Positions 57,801 through 64,000 of a DNA stretch of 64,000 nt are shown in pieces. Source of the DNA: Galaxea fascicularis (lineage: Eukaryota > Cnidaria > Anthozoa > Scleractinia > Euphylliidae). Where the stretch lies: the NCBI GenBank assembly GCA_948470475.1, contig OX419342.1, positions 16,670,510 to 16,734,509 on the forward strand, in the 5' to 3' direction. The notes below the pieces were generated by a model. It ran no database searches, was not told where the DNA came from, and was given only the letters and a program-made list of their open reading frames with translations. Positions within the stretch are counted from its first letter, which is position 1; each line of letters begins with the position of its first letter. Both the position numbers and the translations under genes were made by a program.

Positions 57801-60170
57801 TTCGTCCGCATGATCTTTCAATTTGTAGACAGGCACTTGACGCACCATTCGTTTGTAGACCGTAAAAATCGCCTCTGTAAAATTAGGCAAGTAAGACTTT
57901 TGAAACATTCGCTTCACGTTGCTGATCCTAACGTGATCTCCCACTTGAAATTTAATTCGCACGCGCTTGTCAACATCATTGCCGTACAAAATATCTCACA
58001 CTTTAGCTTCTTGGCTTTAGTCACCTGACTTCGTTTCATCTTGATGCTACGATGGTAGATGTTATTGTACGACTCGACTAACTGAGGTAGTACATCAATA
58101 TAGGCCAGCGTATTTTTAGCTGTGAAGTACCTTTACACCTTGTTCTTAAATGTAAGGTTGAAACGCTGCAGAGTTGACAGTGTTGTTCTCGCAAAGAAAA
58201 GTTTTGAAACAGAAGGTTTAGAAATTCAGTGCCCCGATCTGTTTGAAGCTTGATGAGTTTACGATCAGAAGATAGAATCGTCTGAAAAGCTTTGGCTAGT
58301 GCTTGACCTTGTTTTGTCTTCAAAGGCACCACCCAAGTGTACTTGCTAAACATGTCTATACCGATCAGTAAGTACTTAATTATATCCCTTGTTGTATCGA
58401 CTGAGATTCTGAACCTCGACCAGACCTGCTTGAAATTGTTCATCTATACCAGGTTATGAAGCGTGTAACCATTTTGTTGATCAGCTCAACCAATCTTGGA
58501 CTTACTTGCGAGAGATCTTATTCTTTCCTTTTTGTTTGAACGCTCGGTACACAGCATCTAAAAAACCGAAACTTGCGGGTTGACTTGGGCCGAGATAAAT
58601 GCCGGACAGTGTTTTTTCCATCGCCAAATTCGGAGTTTTCAACAATCACTTGACCACCGCAACAAGCTAATACGCAGTGAATGCGGCTGAAAATGCGCTC
58701 TAATGCCAGAGAGTGTGAAGATGGCCAGCAACCCATTACTAGTGACTACTGCGAAGGTCAACACTCGACTGACGTTTATTCCTGCTGCACTCTCTCATAT
58801 ATATATTCTTGCATTTTGGTAAAAGGGAGCGAAGAAAATCAAAGAGTTGTTCACATTCCTCTCTAGTCAGTCCGAGATTATCGACAATATTTAAGAAAAC
58901 TGGTAATCTCCCCGACTGTACTTTTGTAAACACCTTTGAATGAAGACGTTTTAACTTGTCAAGCGTTGATCCTGATAAACTGAAAAATGTCTCCATGAAT
59001 GAGGCAATGTCACTTGATAGAATATTCCTTGCTACCCTTATTAGAAGAGAAAGAATAAGACCCATGTTGACGTGTAGATATATAAATACACACTGGGTCA
59101 AGATCAATTCGTGTACATGCTTTATTTCTTTTACAAAAATAGCTTATCTTGGTTCGTCTCCTTTTCTGGCAATAGTTTCGGGACATTGAACTTCATTGAG
59201 GTCATTGTTCTCTGAATTGACTCTTTCACTGAAATTTTCCACTTGAGACCACTGAGATCATGATAAACAGTATTCAAGGTGCGATCTTGTAGTTGTTTCG
59301 CTTCAGTAAGCTCGCCGAATCCTTCACCGATCCAGGGATGTGAGACATAGCCTGGTCCAAGGCAACTTTGGGATCTCGGTCACGTACGTTTCCCAGGATT
59401 TGCCTAGGTTGAAGCTAAGAGTATTACACATACTTTCATCGATCTTCAGGACATCGTTGAGGTCCATTTTCTCCACCGCGTCAACTCGGAAATAAAACCA
59501 AGCATCTTTGCTAACTAACATCAGGCAACAGTGTTGTCTTTGACTGGGATGATGTTAAATGGCACAGCCATTGCAACAGTTACTTTTACTTCTTGAAACA
59601 TAGCCGCATATGTAAGCTGAAAAACATGGCTGATAAGACTGGCTACCCTGGACTTGTTCCACTTCCTCTACAGACAACAGAGGTGTAGCACGTAAGTCGA
59701 CTTGCATGTTTGGAGCAATGTTTTAAAGAATACGGCTGATAGCGAGACGTTTCCTAGCCCGGAGTTTGCGAGAGTAACGCTACCAAGGGAAAGCAGGCTT
59801 TTATTTCGAAAAAATAATAGAATTTTTAATTAACCAATCCCTGTTAAGTAACAGAACACAGGTTTGGGTAAGTCGATTGTTTCCATTGCATTGCATTGCA
59901 CGGTATAATCCGACCCTCTTTGTGTCTGTCAATCACCGTGACGGTACACACCTGGGTTTCGGGAAGTAGCACACGCGTGGGATTGTTTTTCGGGACTCTT
60001 GCTGAGATGCCTATTAATGACGTCATTGGTGTTAATATATTCCTGCACAAAAAACGGAAAACGTGGTGCCGAACACACTACTAACATGTATTTTCAAATA
60101 CAGTTTTCTTAGCCATTTTGTATACTCATTTCAGCAACCCTTTTTGGTTGTTGGTTTTGAAGGTCATTAA

Positions 60171-60201
<31 letters not shown>

Positions 60202-61254
60202 CGATAAGGACATGTTAAATGCAAAGGGTAACTAAGATATTAATTCTGAATGATGTATAAGGAATAAATCATATATGAACTACAGAAATGAAATGAAATG
60301 AATAATGTCTCTCCTCCTTTTGAATGATGATCCTCACAGATCCCAGTTGGTTAGAGCTTCGTACCGGTATCTCTAGGACACCGGTTTAAACCTCATTGAA
60401 GTCCTTATTTTTTTCACAGTTTTTAATGCAATTTTATAAAGAGCTTTCACGACTGCGAGGATCATTCTTCATTTCATTTTATTTTGCAGTTTATATGTGA
60501 TTTATTTCATACTCATCTCCTTCACGGGAACTGACAAACCCACAATTGAGCTGCTCCCGACGTCAGTGGTTTCATTCTCAGTTAGTTAGAGCGTCGCGCC
60601 GCAATCGCGAAGTCACGGGTCCAGAAACCAAAAACCAAGTTTAAGTCCTGATTTTCCCTTCATTAGTTTTCTTTATATAAATTACGTTTGATTCACAATT
60701 GCGAGGATCGTTATTAGCAAATTGTGGTATATTTCACTTGCCATTTACTAATGTCAACTCACAGTGAGCATTTAATGTGAACGCAAATAAAACATCCATG
60801 GTCATAGTTGCTAAAGAATTCGCAGTGGAGATTCACATAAAAACCACTCTAGCATTCAGGAACAGGAACTCTTGCTCAGACACCAGTCAGGAATCAACAG
60901 TAATTGGGGCAACAACTCTCATAGCGGAATTCCCCCCCCCCCTCCTCGCCAAAAACCCCAAACAAATCGTTTTACCACCATGTTGTTATACTGGCCGCCA
61001 TCCTATTTTAAAGGTTAGGAGTTAACCCTTTTATTTTCATGTTTCCAACTACTTGGTTTATTCATAGACTGATTTTTTCTCGGGTTTTCACGGCATAAGA
61101 TATCTTTCAGTTCTTAATAAACCAAGAGAAACAATTAAGTGAAAGGATTCACTTAAGAAGAAATAAAAGACACCACACTTACAGCTGCTCCATGTTCTTC
61201 AAACCACGAAACAAATTCTCGTTTAAGGACTTCAGTTTGTTGTTGTTTAAGCGC
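44661..61254 (-). CDS. Relaxin-receptor-like leucine-rich-repeat GPCR (LGR type), 3' part of the gene
   Basis: Seven LRR exons, each exactly 72 nt and phase 2, at 61183-61254, 52796-52867, 52412-52483, 50839-50910, 49119-49190, 48506-48577 and 46740-46811, then one exon 44661-45816 for the hinge and seven-helix domain. Each LRR exon gives 24 residues with the intron splitting a Leu/Met/Val codon (for example RLNNNKLKSLNENLFRGLKN, DLNGNELRSLPEGVFANLSK). The rhodopsin-class domain resembles RXFP1/2: SIMSSEVSVMLIALI, DALCWFPVIVI, LPINSVLNPLVYT. RXFPs bind relaxin-family peptides and signal through G proteins; in this species the ligand is unknown. RXFPs carry an LDLa module and about ten LRRs, so the LDLa part, if any, and further LRRs should lie beyond 61254. 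Introns hold a 1.2-kb DNA element, a LINE and a Polinton fragment. Confidence 0.93.
46740..49190 (-). CDS. Three C-terminal LRR exons of the LGR
   Basis: 49119-49190 (MDVNKLTKLHPNQFQGLEKL), 48506-48577 (YFSENNIEGLPKGIFKGLKE) and 46740-46811 (FMHYNLMNDLPEGFFKRMNN). All are 72 nt, with AG acceptors and GTAAG/GTGAG donors and split codons that join in phase. The last one joins the 7TM exon (GT + G = Val). Confidence 0.9.
47442..47850. mobile_element. Palindromic MITE with CAGTCAAACC ends, TA target
   Basis: The ends TTACAGTCAAACCAAGTGAA and TTCACTGGGTTTGACTGTAA mirror each other, as do AATACGGCTAACGGGTTCCG and CGGAAACCGTTAGCCGTATT and GATCGAGCGAGCGAG in the interior. The CAGT start and TA flanks suggest a Tc1/mariner-derived MITE (inference). 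It lies in the intron before LRR exon 48506-48577. Confidence 0.8.
49195..50835. other. LGR intron, nothing else recognised
   Basis: No extra LRR unit is visible in this stretch. It contains a short A-rich duplication at about 49736-49775 (AAAAAAAATGTATG twice). Confidence 0.55.
50839..52867 (-). CDS. Three middle LRR exons of the LGR
   Basis: 52796-52867 (WLHENNIYELAAKQFVDLVN), 52412-52483 (DLNGNELRSLPEGVFANLSK) and 50839-50910 (LLANNLIKDMPSSVFHKLPR). They share the N-x-L-x-x-L LRR core. A 1.2-kb non-autonomous element (51025-52228) sits between the second and third. Confidence 0.9.
51025..52228. mobile_element. Non-autonomous DNA element, about 1.2 kb
   Basis: The ends ACCAGGACCCGGTTTCTGAAAAGC and GCTTTTCAGGAACCTGGTCC are inverted, and subterminal TAATCGAGGG blocks occur at both sides (about 51058 and 52085). 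No transposase. Confidence 0.6.
53575..55010 (+). mobile_element. LINE reverse transcriptase remnant with an internal inversion
   Basis: Plus strand: YGPQSSGSS then WAEQFDQVLNHP, and NDEVLARLPQVDIRHDL (about 54128). From about 54260 to 54350 the RT segment AARQLQEKCQEHHSDLFVTF with SKAFDT reads on the minus strand, and then the plus strand continues with DDLWKIMERFGCPGRF, GVNQGCVLAPTLFSMVF and FLFADDGA (about 54763). It has frameshifts and stops, so it is inactive. It is in the 8.3-kb LGR intron. Confidence 0.8.
55011..56050. other. LGR intron, no recognised feature
   Basis: Between the LINE and the Polinton fragment. The open frame at 55652-55948 has no recognised domain. Confidence 0.5.
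56056..57042 (-). pseudogene. Polinton (Maverick) major capsid-like protein, decayed
   Basis: An open frame at 56794-57042 resembles the N-terminal part of the double-jelly-roll capsid protein of Polintons, with the conserved Ser-Gly-x-Gly-x-x-Tyr segment. Below it the same strand has short stretches in other frames (about 56590-56650 and 56056-56250) consistent with later parts of the protein, so several frameshifts and stops break it. It lies on the same strand as the integrase at 57612-58450. Homology was judged by eye only. Confidence 0.6.
57047..57295. repeat. AT-rich palindrome just upstream of the capsid-like frame
   Basis: Arms of about 90 bp: CTAGAGCTGC, AATAAGGATTTTCGGTG and TTTTTTCATCTTTTTCCTTT on the left mirror CACCGAAAATCCTTAT and GGCAGCTCTAG on the right (57199-57290). 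The loop is a run of TTTTATTT units. It may be a terminal or replication-like structure of the Polinton, or a separate MITE. Confidence 0.7.
57612..58450 (-). pseudogene. Polinton integrase (rve domain plus chromodomain-like tail), broken
   Basis: The minus strand carries an integrase core with the catalytic Asp region (IGIDMFSKY) and the second Asp (LQTDRGTEF) at 58078-58443. After a frameshift come a linker (FQVGDHVRISN and YKLKDHADEILDG, 57753-57989) and a chromodomain-like end (LKWKEYPDKFNSWVSESD, about 57630-57690). The third catalytic residue (Glu) is not intact. These pieces fit the retroviral-type integrases of Polintons. Confidence 0.75.
58501..59720 (-). mobile_element. Further Polinton-associated minus-strand frames of unknown function
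   Basis: The frames at 58739-59107 (VDNLGLTREECEQLFDFLRS) and 59324-59521 (DLNDVLKIDESMCNTLSFNL) and a stretch near 59640-59715 (MQVDLRATPLLSVEEVEQVQ) are on the same strand as the integrase. They have helical, protein-like composition, but I recognise no domain. They are grouped with the Polinton by position only. Confidence 0.35.
60170..60202 (+). repeat. (AAC)n microsatellite
   Basis: About ten AAC units. Confidence 0.9.
60310..60740 (+). mobile_element. Two decayed copies of the tRNA-Thr-like SINE in tandem
   Basis: tRNA-like heads occur at about 60340-60415 (CAGTTGGTTAGAGCTTCGTA then CCGGTTTAAACC) and 60578-60650 (CAGTTAGTTAGAGCGTCGCG). Each is followed by the shared module CTGCGAGGATCATTCTTCAT at about 60453 or GCGAGGATCG at about 60700, as in the copy at 34205. 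Confidence 0.65.
61183..61254 (-). CDS. Most upstream visible LRR exon of the LGR
   Basis: RLNNNKLKSLNENLFRGLKN then MEQ, 72 nt, acceptor TTTTTTGTAG, donor GTAAGT. Separated by an 8.3-kb intron from the next exon, long because the LINE and the Polinton fragment were inserted. Confidence 0.88.
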
Positions 61255-62710
61255 CTACAAAAAATTAATAACGATACATGTATGTAAGCCTCGTTATACA
61301 ATCGACTTTATTGGGTGACGTTTATTTCTAGCTTGGGCTTTCTCAGTGCCTTCGAGCAAACATTTTGTTAACAATGTAAAATATTTGAAAATTACATATG
61401 TTGAGCCGCATCTATTTTCGCCGCATCTATTTTCCGCAGATATAAACAGTTTGCGCAACGGTTCCCAAAACTGCAGGAATTTCTGTACTATCTATCACCT
61501 CGAAATTGAAGTCACGTCACGTGGACTTGAGTCAGTTCAGCGGGTTACTTTTACTCAAACATGCCCACCTTGTAGAGCTCCTTAACTCGAGCTAGAATGT
61601 GTATGCGAGAGCCCAGTATTTGCAAGCAGCACAAAAGAGATGGAAAGGTCTGGAATAAGAAGTGGGCCCGACCTTCCTGTACGAACATGGCGTTTATTGG
61701 AGATAATATATTACTTTGGGCAACTCAATTCACTTGTGTAAGTTCAGCAAATAGAAGAATTAAAGGCTCCTGTAAGCCAGCTCATGAACGAGAAACATTA
61801 CAACACTTCGTGTTTACAACGACTTTATTTCTTGAAAAAAATGATGGTCAAGAAACCTGTACACTTTGTTTGTGTTTTGTGAGAGCACAACTTTTTCTGG
61901 CACACCTCTTGGTAAATTAGAACCGTTTACCTTTCACAGTGGTATCCACAGGCGCCGTATGCGTTTGGACTAAATACCCCAAATTTTTTGTTGTCTGGAA
62001 CTTTGACAGCCGTAAGTAATTTGAACCAATGGAAATACAAATATGCAAATTTGTGTACGGACTATATAGACAATTAATGCAATATACTCAAACGTGGTCG
62101 CTTTTTTAAAATATAGCAGGCAACTTTGAGATTCTAACAGTTTGACGGCCTATTTCAAGTTAGTTTTATAAACATTTTTGGTCGTAATAAAACTCCGACT
62201 ATTCTGAAGGCGAGATAACATCAAAATATGATGTGAAAGTCCCCAGGGTCATACAGTCACGATGGTTTTGATCGATTTCGACACATTTACAAACATCATT
62301 CAACTTAAAACTTTTGCTTTGTAAGGGGAGATATTCAATCCATCTATTTGTGCTTCGCGGGATAATTAACTTCACTTTCCAAACATGTTTTTGTCCCAAC
62401 AGATTAGCTGCTTGTCAGGCCAAAACTTGACCCTTGCCTCGCACAGAGACAAAATATTTGTCTGTGTTTTTGTAAAATGTTGTACTGATCGTTTAAGCCA
62501 AAGGATATAGAATTTCTGGAGAAGAGCGGTGTTTCGGCTTGGAAGGCCATTTATTTGCAGTCGAGAAATCACCTTGAACAGAACCCGGCCGAAGCGTCTT
62601 CAAAAACATTTCGTTACGTTCCTGTGTAGGTCATACTGATATGACTGACATTGCCATAACTTCGTGATTACAACAGTATTACAAAAATTTTAAGCTCATG
62701 ATACAACTTT
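61255..62710. other. Upstream LGR intron, nothing recognised
   Basis: I looked for further 72-nt LRR exons on the minus strand and found none. Open frames on both strands lack domains. Confidence 0.5.
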
Positions 62711-62715
62711 TTAAA

Positions 62716-62748
62716 GACATGCTTCGGCATGCCTCATGCCATCGTCAG
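62716..62748 (-). ncRNA. Hammerhead-ribozyme-like module
   Basis: On the minus strand: CTGACGA (fits CTGANGA), T, a perfect GGCATG/CATGCC stem with a three-base loop, then GAAG (one change from GAAA), CAT and GTC. No Penelope-like coding part is nearby. Confidence 0.4.
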
Positions 62749-62994
62749 TTCAACGTGTTTTTGCCTTTCACTGTTTTAGATACGCTCACAGTTTGAGTAC
62801 GTTAACAATTTGAAATTTCAAATACAGTTACAGTTACAACGAGTGTCAAGAGGGACCTAGTTTGAGTACGAGTACGAGATCGAGTATGATTACGAATTTC
62901 CAATTTTAAACTAGTCACTTCCCCTGAGCCCTCACTCTTCCTTGTTGTTTACCAGCAGATCAGGAGATTATTGTAGAAACAAGATTGAAGTCAC

Positions 62995-64000
62995 TAGTAC
63001 ATACATACATACATTTATTTGATAAGTAGGTTTAAAATATGCAACTTTACAGCTGATGTGGACCTACTACTACTAAATCTAAATGAGAAAAATGAGAAAT
63101 TTAACAGTACAATCATCATAAAGTAGAAAATAGTAAAACAATAAAGACAAAAAGGAGATCCAAGAATTTAAAAATAATTAAAATCAGGGTCCTTATTATA
63201 ATTAAGAGAGCATTCCTTTTGAAAACTGATGTCCCTGACAAAGGTCTTGATCGATTTTATCTTTCTTTTAAAACAGAAAGGATTTTCAAGTTGCTTTATT
63301 GTCAGGTAAAGAGTTCCAGGCAATTGCAGTTCTGTGTTTAAATGAACAACGGCCTTGTTCGGTTTTTGGCCTTGATGCAACAATATTTAACGATTTCCTA
63401 AGACTATAAGAAGAAGCATTCTTAGCAACTAGCCTATTTATATCATCTAATTCAATATCGTAAAAAGCTCTCTGCGTTATATTTAGAATGCGAGAACAAT
63501 AAAAATACTTCAATGGCATCCAATTTGCATTTGTGAGTACTGTTTCATCATCCGTGTCCCTTGGTAGTTTGTGTATAAGTCTTGCTGCTCTAAGGTGGAT
63601 TAATTCAAGATCTTTCATCAGATAATCTGAACAAGAGCCCCACACAACTATGGCATATAATACGCTTGGGATTACTGTTTTGTAATAAATTGTTTCAAGT
63701 ATGGCCTTTGGTAAGAAACTTATTTGTCTCAACATTTTTACTTTAGAACTGTATGAGGTAGAGACTGATTTTACATGCTTGGCCCAAGAGAGTCTTCCAT
63801 CGATGGCTATGCCAAGACATACTGAAAAAGATCTGTATTCAATGGTTTGTCTCCCCAAACCAAAGGTTTCAAGGGGCCAGTAAACGATTTTGTATCCAGG
63901 AGTACTGCATCACATTTAATTTCCCTTCATGAATAATTAATTTATTCTTTTGGCACCAGGTTTGTAACTCATCTAATATCTCTTGAAGGGCTATAGCAAC
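62995..64000 (-). mobile_element. LINE, 3' part of the reverse transcriptase, runs off the window
   Basis: The frame at 63286-63858 on the minus strand encodes the post-catalytic part of a non-LTR RT: CLGIAIDGRLSWAKHVKSV, then VIPSVLYAIVVWGSC, LIHLRAARLIHKLPRDTDDE and a C-terminal FKHRTAIAWNSLP. Upstream, 63900-64000 continues in another frame (ALQEILDELQTWCQKNKL), so it is broken. A TGTA microsatellite at about 62998-63016 marks the 3' tail. Confidence 0.85.

Overview
This is an intron-rich, AT-rich, repeat-laden animal nuclear window. The gene families (a relaxin-receptor-type LGR, a transferrin-receptor/GCPII-type protein, a single vWA domain protein) and the mobile element mix (Penelope-like elements with GIY-YIG ends, a Polinton remnant, tRNA-derived SINEs, many palindromic MITEs) fit an anthozoan cnidarian, most likely a stony coral. 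That identification is inference; no marker gene fixes the species.

Layout. 1-5206: a giant inverted repeat (arms about 2.1-2.3 kb, spacer about 160 bp) of a non-coding repeat family, followed by a third partial copy of the same family. 6668-26209 (+): a 16-exon gene for a type II membrane protein of the transferrin receptor/glutamate carboxypeptidase II family. All splice phases close into one 670-residue reading frame, and the zinc ligands of the peptidase are lost, so it should be a receptor or scaffold, not an enzyme. Its introns carry a SINE, several MITEs, a further 2 kb copy of the palindrome family and several Penelope-like fragments. 28401-29973 (-): the last two exons of a vWA-domain protein. 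30200-31607 (+): a decayed Gypsy-type pol with a SINE inserted at its end. 34200-35475: two tRNA-derived SINEs. 36950-37490: a diverged tandem repeat. 37972-43872 (-): five small phase-1 exons of an acidic, probably nuclear protein with an RVTF protein phosphatase 1 docking motif. 44661-61254 (-): a relaxin-receptor-like LGR, with seven exact 72-nt leucine-rich-repeat exons and one exon for the hinge and seven-helix domain; its 5' end lies beyond the window. Its introns hold a DNA element (51-52 kb), a rearranged LINE (53.6-55.0 kb) and a Polinton fragment (56-59.7 kb). 62995-64000 (-): the 3' part of another LINE.

The host genes are unrelated receptors or regulators and do not form a pathway. 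The most unusual recurring signal is a short structured module (CTGANGA, a GC-rich hairpin, then GAAA) found at seven places, several of them at Penelope-like element ends. It looks like a set of hammerhead-ribozyme-like motifs with different stem sequences but the same layout. The ends of all spliced exons were chosen by hand from GT/AG sites and reading phase; no transcript evidence was available.
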